Below are positions 29,932 through 37,610 of a stretch of DNA of 64,000 bases, in pieces. The stretch lies in the IMG/VR virus record IMGVR_UViG_3300021356_000007, positions 27,889 to 91,888 of that record. The stretch is one strand, 5' to 3'. Position numbers and translations under genes: made by a program. The notes under the pieces were generated by a model. That model did not search any database, had not been told where the DNA came from, and worked only from the letters and a program-made list of their open reading frames with translations. This DNA comes from a virus. Position 1 is the stretch's first letter. Each line of letters starts with the position of its first letter.

Positions 29932-30694
29932 GTTCGGTTTGCTGGTTACTGACACGGTCAGACAAATCTAGTTCTTGTTGTGCAGTCATTGGTACTTCAG
30001 AATCGAACACTGGGTCAACGAAGTCTTCAAATGACTGTGCATCTATTTGTCTAGCGAATGGCTGTAACTGAGCGTCAGTTAATTCATAGTCAATCCCATA
30101 CCTGCGAGGGTCTTTTCTAGCCAACCTAGAAGCCATCTGAGCGACTGGGTCTTTTGGGTGAGCAGCACCATAGAACATAGGGTCATTGAATAAAGCGTGT
30201 CCTTCTATGGGTCTACCAGTAACCTGACTCGCAGTCAATGCCGTGGGTCGGTCTACTGCCATCCAGTTAGGAGGCTTTGCATCTGCTACGCCGGTAGCCT
30301 CTGCTAGGGGTATGGCATGGTGTATGGATGTAGCGAGTGTTCTACCTCTGTCTGAGTCAGCCTTTGGATTACCTGATTCGGCAAATGGTCTGCCTCTTAT
30401 CTGTTGAGATAAAATAGGCGTACCACGACCTGACATAAATTGTTGAGCCTCCGGTGGCAATTCATAAGTCTGCGCTATTGGTGTCTGTTCAACAAAGATG
30501 TCCGGCATCAAACGAGCCAACTGGCTCGCAAGGTACATGTCACTCAATGTATTACCGTGACCTACCTTAGTAACATCAGGATTACCTTCTTGACCGAACA
30601 CCATCTGATTCATCCCCTGCCCTATCCGAACACCTTCGGAGGGTTGGAAGACAGCCTTGAGCAATAACCATGCTCTCTCAAATGGGCTGTTCAT
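29894..30694 (-). CDS. Lone AW-tagged late-type protein, kinase-like features uncertain
   Basis: About 266 residues from ATG 30694: MNSPFERAWLLLKAVFQPSE carries the tag of the left late operon. The following GNPDVTKVGHGNTLSDMYLA and ADAKPPNWMAVDRP weakly recall nucleotide-binding and catalytic-loop blocks of kinase-like folds, but the usual HxD motif is not clear. It is the only minus-strand gene between 11.4 and 53.8 kb and is flanked by an early gene and a divergent promoter. It is probably a late virion protein that became relocated; this is inference. Confidence 0.7.
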   Translation of the reverse strand: MNSPFERAWLLLKAVFQPSEGVRIGQGMNQMVFGQEGNPDVTKVGHGNTLSDMYLASQLARLMPDIFVEQTPIAQTYELPPEAQQFMSGRGTPILSQQIRGRPFAESGNPKADSDRGRTLATSIHHAIPLAEATGVADAKPPNWMAVDRPTALTASQVTGRPIEGHALFNDPMFYGAAHPKDPVAQMASRLARKDPRRYGIDYELTDAQLQPFARQIDAQSFEDFVDPVFDSEVPMTAQQELDLSDRVSNQQTELNRILGLLGLEA

Positions 30695-30708
30695 GCACAT
30701 CGCAAGGC

Positions 30709-30725
30709 GTGATGTGTAATATCAC
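30709..30725. promoter_or_regulatory. Operator-like dyad between divergent genes
   Basis: GTGAT at 30709-30713 and ATCAC at 30721-30725 flank a 7-bp AT-rich spacer. It lies between the minus-strand tagged gene and the plus-strand promoter at 30744, a good place for a regulator that would switch the two directions. Short, so may be chance. Confidence 0.35.
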
Positions 30726-30743
30726 TTTCCGCTTACCAAGCCA

Positions 30744-30768
30744 AACTGGTTATAAAGAAACAATAAAG
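30744..30768 (+). promoter_or_regulatory. Conserved promoter copy heading the replication arm
   Basis: AACTGGTTATAAAGAAACAA followed by TAAAG, full match to the other copies. It lies about 60 bp upstream of the DUF932-like gene, a longer leader than for the other copies. Confidence 0.85.
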
Positions 30769-30831
30769 GAAATGGCTGGGACTTTGGAAAAAACCACAAA
30801 AACAAATAAGAAATGAAAACGAGGAGATAAT

Positions 30832-32343
30832 ATGGAAGACATAGTATTGATAGGAAAAGTAACGCAAAGCACACCGAACACAGTAGAAGTGGAGTACCCT
30901 TCTATTGTGGGAATCAACGCCGTAAGAGTACCAAGAACAATGGTAGCAAGATTCGAAAGAATCAGCGGTGGTAGAGTGGCAGTGCTGGTAAGAACAGACG
31001 AAACAGAAAAAGGCAAGAACTTGTATCAGCATATTGGTATCGACCAAGCACCATTGCATGTAACAGATGAGCACATGAGCATCGTTTCAGCACTGGAATA
31101 CAACGAACCAATCCCAGCAGGACTAACACAAGACACAGCAGAGGAGTCAGTGATGTGGGGCGCATCAGCCCCAGTCAACAATCAACCTCTCATCACCATT
31201 GCTAACAATGATGGTACAGAAGAATTTGTGATTGCTAATGAGGCATTCGATGCAATGCTTTTCTCAGGCGGTAGAAAGAAAGTTGAGAGCATCAACTGGG
31301 ACTTCACACCATCTAGGAAGCCAGCATTTGTAATGCACGAAGAAGGACAATCAGGTACAACCGTAGCAAGAGTCAATGACAATGCTGGTAAACCTGTTGC
31401 CTACCACATCTTCAATCCAACTTACGCTAATGAATCAAGACCAGCAGGTGCTTACCTTGGTACATTCAGTGGCTCATATTACCCAATGCCATACAGAGAT
31501 GGCTACCAACCAATCATGGACATGTCTGCTGAAAGAGGCTGGCCTTGTCAAGTGATTGCTTGGGATGAAGGTAAGAGGTCTGCTCTGTTCTGTGATGTTA
31601 CAAGCAGTGTAGATTGGGACAAAGCAACCAAGGGATTCGGCAATAGGTGGTCGGGTCTTGTTAACACTGGTGACTACAGAATCGGTATCGCTGTGTACAA
31701 CAGCCTTGACGGTTCATCATCATTCAAAGTACAAGCGGTAGCGATGAGACTTACATGTTCTAACGGTATGTTCATGGGAGACTCTGCTACTCTAATCAAC
31801 CTCAAGCACACAGTCAACACACTGGGTAACTATGACTTTGAGAAGTTGGCTGGTAGAATTATGGATGTCATTGAGACCGCAGCACAAGAAATTGTTGTCA
31901 CTGAATCAATGCGTGATGTCGAAATTAACAGAGATACCTTTGAGAAACTCATGACTATCTGTGAGAAGAAAGGACTAATCACCAAGCCTGTCATCAAAAG
32001 AGATGACACTGGCAATGTATCTGCTGTCACTAGAGGACACATGTGGAGACTGATGGGACAAGGATGGACTAACCCAAGCGAGCCTTGGGTTGCAGTCGAT
32101 GAACAAGACACTGGTTCTCTTTACCATGTATACAATATCATGACTGGTGCTATCACCCACAAACCTGTGTGGACTGATGGGGCAACCAAACTAGAAGGAA
32201 GTAAACTTAACTTCAGCACACTCACTGACAGACTGAGCAAGGTTCACAAAATCTTTGGTGACATCGCAAACAAGTCAATCAACGGTACACCTGTTGAGGA
32301 ACAACTTGAGAAGGTCAAGATGTTCAGTGAGATACTATACTGA
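30832..32343 (+). CDS. DUF932-like phage/plasmid protein
   Basis: 503 residues with GGAGATAAT at the start. The segment FKVQAVAMRLTCSNGMFMGD followed by INLKHTVNTL matches the RLVCxNGM ... H pattern of DUF932 (TIGR03299-like) proteins, which are abundant in phages and plasmids and of unknown function. The N-terminal 80 residues form a separate small beta-rich domain (VTQSTPNTVEVEYPSIVGIN). First gene of the operon, so probably well expressed. Family call is moderate. Confidence 0.7.
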   Translation: MEDIVLIGKVTQSTPNTVEVEYPSIVGINAVRVPRTMVARFERISGGRVAVLVRTDETEKGKNLYQHIGIDQAPLHVTDEHMSIVSALEYNEPIPAGLTQDTAEESVMWGASAPVNNQPLITIANNDGTEEFVIANEAFDAMLFSGGRKKVESINWDFTPSRKPAFVMHEEGQSGTTVARVNDNAGKPVAYHIFNPTYANESRPAGAYLGTFSGSYYPMPYRDGYQPIMDMSAERGWPCQVIAWDEGKRSALFCDVTSSVDWDKATKGFGNRWSGLVNTGDYRIGIAVYNSLDGSSSFKVQAVAMRLTCSNGMFMGDSATLINLKHTVNTLGNYDFEKLAGRIMDVIETAAQEIVVTESMRDVEINRDTFEKLMTICEKKGLITKPVIKRDDTGNVSAVTRGHMWRLMGQGWTNPSEPWVAVDEQDTGSLYHVYNIMTGAITHKPVWTDGATKLEGSKLNFSTLTDRLSKVHKIFGDIANKSINGTPVEEQLEKVKMFSEILY

Positions 32344-32352
32344 GGAGATAAA

Positions 32353-32622
32353 ATGAAAACACACTACATAGAAACAGACCACGGAGTATACGAGATTGTC
32401 CCACTATGGGATAGTCACGCACACTACATGAGAGAAAGGTATGACGAGGATGATGCAAAGTGGGAGATATTTGCACCTAAAGGTAGAAACTTCAACACTT
32501 GTCATTCTTACCTAGAGATTTCCTACGAAAACTGCTTAGGTCATGTAGGTGAAGCAGATTACACTTGTAACATCGACAACGACTGTGGGTGCTTAGAGAA
32601 TATGAATGAGGGAGACGAATGA
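32353..32622 (+). CDS. Small acidic protein
   Basis: 89 residues with GGAGATAAA upstream. MKTHYIETDHGVYEIVPLWD onward, with C-terminal CNIDNDCGC. No known family. ATGA overlap with the next gene. Confidence 0.6.
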   Translation: MKTHYIETDHGVYEIVPLWDSHAHYMRERYDEDDAKWEIFAPKGRNFNTCHSYLEISYENCLGHVGEADYTCNIDNDCGCLENMNEGDE

Positions 32623-33335
32623 CACAAACACCGGAAGAAGAACTACAGACCATACTTGAAAGAGTGATAGACGGAGGACTATGGCAACCAGCAGGGCTGG
32701 GACTATCCTATGTCCGTAGTGGAGACAGAGAGATTCAACTTGTATCTCAAGAGAACAACCCTACATCGGCTCAAGCAAGAATCAGAATGAAACTGCTGGC
32801 TGAAAGCATAGGTTGGTCTGTCGATGAAAGTAATGTACAACTGAAAGATGTCCAGCACTTGTCTCCTCAAGAGGCACACATGCAAGAGATGGCTCTCAGA
32901 CAAGAGATGGCACAGAACTGGAAATGCCAATGTGGTACACCACTGTCAGCCTTCCCACTGGAAGATGGTAAGTGGGTTCATGACGGACAGTCAGAAATGA
33001 AACTACCCCATGGTGAAGTTGAACTGGTTGAGCAGTGGTCTGTCGCAATCGACTGCCCTGTGTGTGAACTGAGAATACCACTTGAGCCATACGACTACGG
33101 TCTGTTGGCTGGCGATGATGCTATGCTCACTTACAAGACACCCAATGGTGTAACATACACAGCACTTTCGAGACCTGAAATCATAGAAAGAATTGACAGC
33201 GAGGCGACTGGTAACTTTGACCTGAATAGTTTACTCATGGTACTTGGGACATTTTGTCCTAGGTACGGAGACTTGCTACCTCCTCATGTAAGAGGTAGCG
33301 TTGTATTGAAAACAGAAGGAGATGAAGAAGAATGA
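32619..33335 (+). CDS. Unknown protein with central zinc ribbon
   Basis: 238 residues, acidic. CQCGTPLSAF and CPVCELRIP in the middle suggest a zinc ribbon. The N-terminal half is helical with ARIRMKLLAESIGWSVDES. Ends KTEGDEEE, with a GGAGATGAAGAAGA junction to the next gene. Function unknown. Confidence 0.65.
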   Translation: MTQTPEEELQTILERVIDGGLWQPAGLGLSYVRSGDREIQLVSQENNPTSAQARIRMKLLAESIGWSVDESNVQLKDVQHLSPQEAHMQEMALRQEMAQNWKCQCGTPLSAFPLEDGKWVHDGQSEMKLPHGEVELVEQWSVAIDCPVCELRIPLEPYDYGLLAGDDAMLTYKTPNGVTYTALSRPEIIERIDSEATGNFDLNSLLMVLGTFCPRYGDLLPPHVRGSVVLKTEGDEEE

Positions 33336-33490
33336 TACTAGAAGATAAATTGGAGGAGATGAACTCTGTAGACCTTGAAGAACTGATTAATAAACTGAAG
33401 AAGCGACTAAAAAGGGTGAAGGAAGATGAATTCTTGGCGGAATTTCATGCAAAGCATTTCTCAGGACAAAGCGAGAGGGAAGAAGAATGA
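33332..33490 (+). CDS. 52-residue coiled-coil protein
   Basis: From ATG 33332, MILEDKLEEMNSVDLEELIN to GQSEREEE. A charged helix with KLKKRLKRVKEDEF. ATGA overlaps on both sides. Confidence 0.55.
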   Translation: MILEDKLEEMNSVDLEELINKLKKRLKRVKEDEFLAEFHAKHFSGQSEREEE

Positions 33491-33753
33491 AGGTAGAAAT
33501 GATACCGATTGAGGGAGTCATCGTAAGATGTCTCATAGTAGACGACAATGACAAATGGACTCACTGTGAGAACTGTGGGGCTCAGAATTACAATCACGAA
33601 TTACTGGCTAAGGAAGACGATGAATGGTGTATGGATTGCAACGACAAGCATTACCGTAAAGATTGGTCTGACATGCAATTGGGACAATGGACTGTCCAGC
33701 AAATGATTGCTGGTAAGATTACCCATGTAGTCCGTGATGCGAACAAAAAATGA
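33487..33753 (+). CDS. Zinc-ribbon protein
   Basis: 88 residues with CENCGAQNYNH and CMDCNDKH, a clear four-Cys zinc ribbon. Its C-terminal half is helical. Unknown function, one of many such small proteins here. Confidence 0.65.
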   Translation: MKVEMIPIEGVIVRCLIVDDNDKWTHCENCGAQNYNHELLAKEDDEWCMDCNDKHYRKDWSDMQLGQWTVQQMIAGKITHVVRDANKK

Positions 33754-33764
33754 GAGGAATAGAT

Positions 33765-33974
33765 ATGAAGAGATTTCCAAAATCAAAAGGTAAGATACAG
33801 GCACTGAACATTTGCATCATGCAATACACATGTATTGAGGGAAGCGAAAGAGATTGGTTCAAAACATACAATGACGGTATGGACACTTTCGGTAGACCTA
33901 TCATTTGTACAGCAGAAGATATTGATTGGGCTATGGAATACCTGTGGGAAAGATGTCAGAAGGTGGAAGCATGA
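33765..33974 (+). CDS. Small protein
   Basis: 69 residues from ATG 33765, which fits the GAGGAATAGAT binding region. MKRFPKSKGKIQALNICIMQ onward. No motif. ATGA overlap with the next gene. Confidence 0.55.
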   Translation: MKRFPKSKGKIQALNICIMQYTCIEGSERDWFKTYNDGMDTFGRPIICTAEDIDWAMEYLWERCQKVEA

Positions 33975-34480
33975 ACATATTTGTATTAGACAAAGACCCT
34001 GTCAAGGCAGCGAAGTACATTGACGACCAAAGAATCAGCAAGATGATTATTGAGTCAGGACAAATGATGCGAGCAGCACTGGGTAGACATGGCATGAGTG
34101 AAGAAGACTGCCGACAGTTCGGCATCCTGACTAAGAGTGGTAACCCTTGGCGTGTCACTCACAAGAATCATCCTTGTACACTGTGGGCTGGTGAAACTAG
34201 AATGAACTTCATGTGGCTTGCTACTCATGCCCTTGCTATGTGCAAAGAGTTTGAGTATCGTTATCTCAAAGAACACGCATGTCGTAAACCAATCATGCAC
34301 ATGATTGACTACATGGACATGTTCATTCCTGAAGGTGACTACACACCTTTCGCTCAGGCTATGCCTGACGAGTACAAGGATGACGATGCAGTATTTGCTT
34401 ATCGTAGATACTACAAGAGCAAGGACAACATCAGATACAGAAAAACAGATGTCCCTACTTGGTGGGAGGTGACGGCGTGA
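33971..34480 (+). CDS. Conserved phage protein of unknown function
   Basis: 169 residues from ATG 33971. MNIFVLDKDPVKAAKYIDDQ, SKMIIESGQMM, KNHPCTLWAGETRMNFMWL, FAQAMPDEYKDDDAVFAYRR form a set of blocks that I recognise from a protein family found in many tailed phages and usually left without function. Here it ends WWEVTA, the first of five copies of a repeated gene junction. Role unknown; the conserved His, Cys and Trp suggest an enzyme. Confidence 0.75.
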   Translation: MNIFVLDKDPVKAAKYIDDQRISKMIIESGQMMRAALGRHGMSEEDCRQFGILTKSGNPWRVTHKNHPCTLWAGETRMNFMWLATHALAMCKEFEYRYLKEHACRKPIMHMIDYMDMFIPEGDYTPFAQAMPDEYKDDDAVFAYRRYYKSKDNIRYRKTDVPTWWEVTA

Positions 34481-34632
34481 GTGAATGCTTTGATGACGAG
34501 TATTGGGAACACCATGCAAAAGAGCAATTGCTGAAATGCAAAGGTTGTACTGGTTGCCCTATTACTTACTATCCTCTTACTACAATAGTAGGCTATGGTT
34601 TAGAGTGTGAATGCGTGGAGGTGACGGCGTGA
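34477..34632 (+). CDS. 51-residue Cys-rich protein with GTG start
   Basis: GTG at 34477 in the junction repeat. The product has KCKGCTGCP and LECECVEVTA, five Cys that could bind zinc or iron-sulfur. Cassette 1 of the array. Confidence 0.6.
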   Translation: MSECFDDEYWEHHAKEQLLKCKGCTGCPITYYPLTTIVGYGLECECVEVTA

Positions 34633-34838
34633 AGGATATTGTAGAATACAGAATCCATTATGGTGAGGATGGAGACTCACACGACATTCTGTATTATGAG
34701 GGTAAGGATTGGCGCAAGTGGAAACAGCACATTGGCGAAGAAGGAGTCCAATGGATTGAGAGAGTGGTTGACACTTTCTGTTCCAACGGGGATTTGATTA
34801 GTTCGGAGTATGAAACCCTGTGGGAGGTGACGGCGTGA
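34629..34838 (+). CDS. Cassette-array protein, GTG start
   Basis: 69 residues from GTG 34629; an ATG at 34611 lies upstream but before the ribosome binding site, so GTG is preferred. KDIVEYRIHYGEDGDSHDIL onward, acidic and beta-rich, ending WEVTA. Cassette 2. Confidence 0.6.
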   Translation: MKDIVEYRIHYGEDGDSHDILYYEGKDWRKWKQHIGEEGVQWIERVVDTFCSNGDLISSEYETLWEVTA

Positions 34839-34966
34839 ATCATGAATACAGAATAAAGCGAATTAGAAATATCATCAAGCGGTTTGAAGAAAAGGAAGGT
34901 GGCAACATTGGTGACCTCGTGGACGCTTGGGAAAGAATCAAAGAACAAGTGGAGGTGACGGAGTGA
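34835..34966 (+). CDS. Cassette-array 43-residue protein, GTG start
   Basis: GTG at 34835 starts NHEYRIKRIRNIIKRFEEKE, a basic helix, and ends VEVTE. Cassette 3. Likely real because the junction context is fully kept. Confidence 0.5.
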   Translation: MNHEYRIKRIRNIIKRFEEKEGGNIGDLVDAWERIKEQVEVTE

Positions 34967-35139
34967 AGTGCATACCAAAGAAAAACAGTCGTGCAATTTC
35001 CTATTCAAGCCAAGTTGATTGGTTGCTGGACATTGACTGCGCTACTTGTAGGAGTCGGACATCAATGTGTAGGGTCAAGGTGACAATGGATGAAATGGAA
35101 GATTGGATTGCTGAACGAGGCGTGGAGGTGACGGCATGA
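34963..35139 (+). CDS. Cassette-array zinc-type protein, GTG start
   Basis: 58 residues from GTG 34963. CIPKKNSRAISY, then CATCRSRTSMC, which could coordinate zinc, and an acidic helix ending VEVTA. Cassette 4. Confidence 0.55.
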   Translation: MKCIPKKNSRAISYSSQVDWLLDIDCATCRSRTSMCRVKVTMDEMEDWIAERGVEVTA

Positions 35140-35297
35140 AGTGTTGTGAGAAGATAGATGATGATTGGATAAATGGTGATATGTGGCATGATAATCACAC
35201 TACATTTGGGTTTAGTGGCAGGATGCTTTTAGTGACTTACCAATGCCCTCACTGTGGTAAAAGAAGTGAGAGAGATTTCTTAGAGGTGAATGAGTGA
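35136..35297 (+). CDS. Cassette-array zinc-ribbon protein
   Basis: 53 residues from ATG 35136: MKCCEKIDDDWINGDMWHDN and CPHCGKRSERDFLEVNE. CC and CPHC make a zinc ribbon. Its end, GAGGTGAATGAGTGA, supplies the binding site and GTG start of the methyltransferase. Confidence 0.6.
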   Translation: MKCCEKIDDDWINGDMWHDNHTTFGFSGRMLLVTYQCPHCGKRSERDFLEVNE

Positions 35298-36073
35298 AGA
35301 GCATTCTAAGATATGTCGGTGGTAAGAGTAGGGCAGTCAAGCACATCCTACCTTACCTTGAGGGCGCAGACACATTGTACTCTCCCTTCTTTGGGGGAGG
35401 CTCAATCGAGTTTGCCTTCTCCGAGAAAGGTAAGGTCATCGGTTGTGACTTGTACAAACCAGTCGCAATGTTTTGGCAACAGGTACTCAGAGACCCTGAC
35501 CTTGTAGCAGACGAGGTACAGAAATTTCACCCTCTACCAAAGTGTGACTTTGTTTCTTTACAGCATCTGTTACCTCACATGGAAATACCAGTCAACATAG
35601 CATGTTCCTTTTATGTCCTGAACAGGGCATCATTTTCAGGCTCAACAAATTCAGGTGGTATGTCACCTGAACATCCAAGATTTAATCAAGCGTCTATTGA
35701 CAGATTGAGAGAATTCTCAGCACCAAATGTAGAGGTGCATCACAGTGACGCATTCGTTTTCCTCAAAGGTTTGATGGGGCAGAATCCATCAGGCAAAGTG
35801 ATTTACCTTGACCCACCTTACATGATTAAGAACAACTTGTACGGTAACAAAGGAGACATGCACAGAAACTTCGACCATGAAAAGTTAGTCGAGGTCGTCA
35901 AAGGATTAGATGCACTGGGTTGGAAGATAGTCATGTCTTACAACAATAACGAGGATATTGAGAAGTGGTATAGTGACTTTGAAATCATCCCGCTTGAATG
36001 GAAGTATGGGATGAATAGTAGTAAAGAATCAAATGAGATTTTGATAGTAAGTAAAAGAGAGGTGAATGAATGA
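35294..36073 (+). CDS. DNA N6-adenine methyltransferase, Dam/D12 class
   Basis: 259 residues from GTG 35294. RYVGGKSRAVKHILPYL is the SAM-binding start typical of D12-class enzymes, FFGGGSIEFAF is the FxGxG motif, NRASFSGSTNSGG is the variable-loop block and VIYLDPPYM holds the catalytic DPPY. These enzymes methylate adenine at N6, usually in GATC-like sites. In a virus this would protect its DNA from host restriction, matching the ArdA gene, or mark DNA for replication or packaging. No cognate endonuclease gene is seen beside it. Confidence 0.9.
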   Translation: MKSILRYVGGKSRAVKHILPYLEGADTLYSPFFGGGSIEFAFSEKGKVIGCDLYKPVAMFWQQVLRDPDLVADEVQKFHPLPKCDFVSLQHLLPHMEIPVNIACSFYVLNRASFSGSTNSGGMSPEHPRFNQASIDRLREFSAPNVEVHHSDAFVFLKGLMGQNPSGKVIYLDPPYMIKNNLYGNKGDMHRNFDHEKLVEVVKGLDALGWKIVMSYNNNEDIEKWYSDFEIIPLEWKYGMNSSKESNEILIVSKREVNE

Positions 36074-36243
36074 AAGAAAAAACAGTCTGCGTATGTGGTT
36101 CAACCACTTTCAATATGTACATGCCAACCGAACACGGAGAGGAAGATATATTCCTATGCACTGAATGTGGTAGGATTTACAATCGAACCGTACTAGGTTA
36201 CTGGTCGGATGAAACAAAGAAAAAGGAGAAGGTGAAAGAATGA
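36070..36243 (+). CDS. 57-residue zinc-ribbon protein
   Basis: From ATG 36070, MKEKTVCVCGSTTFNMYMPT and CTECGRIYNRTVLGYW. CVCG and CTECG form a zinc ribbon. Coupled to both neighbours by ATGA overlap. Confidence 0.65.
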   Translation: MKEKTVCVCGSTTFNMYMPTEHGEEDIFLCTECGRIYNRTVLGYWSDETKKKEKVKE

Positions 36244-36551
36244 ATAGGAAAGATGTAATTTGGAGTAATGAGATAAAGGACTTTGCCGCTTATCTCTTTG
36301 GCTTTACAGGAGTGTCTAAGCAAGCGGCTGACTATCTATGGGGTAGAGCAGTTGGCTGGTACAAACGAGGACTTACAGGTGTAAGTGAAGAAGGTTTAGA
36401 ACAAGAAATTGCTGATGACATGATGTCAACAAAGGAATACAAAGACATAGTGAAATTGTTACACTGCTTGTCAGCGTATTTTGGGCACGACCATCCGAAA
36501 GAATTTGTTGATTATTTCAAAGAGTACTATTTAGTAGAGGTGAAAGTATGA
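36240..36551 (+). CDS. Small helical protein
   Basis: 103 residues, helical; FTGVSKQAADYLWGRAVGWY and KEYKDIVKLLHCLSAYFG. Preceded by GGAGAAGGTGAAAGA. No family recognised. Confidence 0.6.
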   Translation: MNRKDVIWSNEIKDFAAYLFGFTGVSKQAADYLWGRAVGWYKRGLTGVSEEGLEQEIADDMMSTKEYKDIVKLLHCLSAYFGHDHPKEFVDYFKEYYLVEVKV

Positions 36552-36793
36552 AGAAAGAATTTTGGGAAAACAGATATGAAGAATTGATGAATGCAGTGAA
36601 GCAAGGTGCTGATATAGCGTTCTGTGACAAATGTGACGAATGGTACGACTATGAGCAAGGTAGGCAATGTGGTTGCTGCCCCATCTGTGTAGGTGACTGG
36701 GATGGTGACATGGATGGTAACATATGTAGGAGTTGCTTAGAAGAAATGACGGCAGCCCCTGCGACCATGAGTGCTTGGGAGAGAAACGCATGA
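36548..36793 (+). CDS. Zinc-binding small protein
   Basis: 81 residues with CDKCDEWYDY, CGCCPIC and CRSCLEEM, eight Cys likely binding two zinc ions in a RING- or ribbon-like arrangement. Function unknown. Confidence 0.65.
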   Translation: MKKEFWENRYEELMNAVKQGADIAFCDKCDEWYDYEQGRQCGCCPICVGDWDGDMDGNICRSCLEEMTAAPATMSAWERNA

Positions 36794-37041
36794 TAACTGC
36801 CGAGTTCGCTAACGGTAAGGCTCAGGCTAACCTCATCAAGGGTGAGAAAGAAACATACCATGTAACTGTATATTCTGATGCACCTAAACACGATTATCAA
36901 TGTATCATGGACACAATCTCTTGGGGAAGCAAACAGGGCTTTGCTATTATGAGTACAAGAGAAAAGCGTATTGTCTCGGTCACGCCTGAGTACAAAGGTA
37001 AGTCAGTAAAACAATTCAGATTCGTAAAGGTAGATGAGTGA
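36790..37041 (+). CDS. Small beta-rich protein
   Basis: 83 residues from ATG 36790. MITAEFANGKAQANLIKGEK, beta-rich throughout and ending RFVKVDE. No motif. Confidence 0.6.
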   Translation: MITAEFANGKAQANLIKGEKETYHVTVYSDAPKHDYQCIMDTISWGSKQGFAIMSTREKRIVSVTPEYKGKSVKQFRFVKVDE

Positions 37042-37042
37042 C

Positions 37043-37318
37043 ATGAGAGGATTCAGTCAGATAATCAAGTGGAGAGTTCCTGCTACTACTTTCAGGTGGA
37101 AAGGTAAGGCAGAAGTCATCATGAGTGTGGCTGACCCTAAAGGTGACTCTGAGCCTAAAATAGACATTAGAGTTAGAAGAACAATTGAGCATCCACAAGG
37201 AGAGGGCTATACAAAAGAGGGAGTGCGCCTGAGTCTTGAAGATGCGAGTTCACTAGCAAAGGCAATCCAACACTCCCTCAAAGAACTGAGGGAAACAGAT
37301 GACACGCAAGAAACTTGA
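37043..37318 (+). CDS. Small beta-rich protein
   Basis: 91 residues from ATG 37043, preferred for spacing over 37034. RGFSQIIKWRVPATTFRWKG onward, beta strands then a helix SLAKAIQHSLKELRE. Overlaps the next gene by 20 bp. Confidence 0.55.
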   Translation: MRGFSQIIKWRVPATTFRWKGKAEVIMSVADPKGDSEPKIDIRVRRTIEHPQGEGYTKEGVRLSLEDASSLAKAIQHSLKELRETDDTQET

Positions 37319-37610
37319 TTATGCTCTGTTAGAGGAAGCACACAAGTTGGCTTTCGACTCACTGGACAAAGATGAAATGTACAGACCGAGAAAAATCTCA
37401 ATTAGAATAACTGAGGCTTACTCGGTTTTACTCAAAAACTGCTACAGAGAAGGCAATCAATACGGCAATAGGAAGCAACTGAGAATAAAAAGAAAGTGGG
37501 CTAGAAAACTAGGCTGGGATTCTCGTGTTTTCAGAGACCATGAAATCATTAAGGGTAAGATATATCCTTGTGAAAACACCAAGTATTTCTACATAGGAGA
37601 GGAAGAGTGA
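37299..37610 (+). CDS. Small basic protein
   Basis: 103 residues. Basic with RKQLRIKRKWARKLGWDSRV, so nucleic-acid contact is possible. Ends IGEEE, with GGAGAGGAAGAGTG as the binding site for the next gene. Confidence 0.55.
   Translation: MTRKKLDYALLEEAHKLAFDSLDKDEMYRPRKISIRITEAYSVLLKNCYREGNQYGNRKQLRIKRKWARKLGWDSRVFRDHEIIKGKIYPCENTKYFYIGEEE

Larger units (their letters stand above)
34463..35139 (+). repeat. GGAGGTGACGGCGTGA gene-junction repeat, five copies
   Basis: Nearly identical 16-18 bp junctions end at 34480, 34632, 34838, 34966 and 35139. Each encodes EVTA or EVTE at the end of one gene, contains the GGAGGTGA ribosome binding site of the next, and overlaps stop and start as GTGA (ATGA in the last). 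The bodies between the junctions are unrelated. This looks like a platform for inserting or swapping mini genes. Confidence 0.75.
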
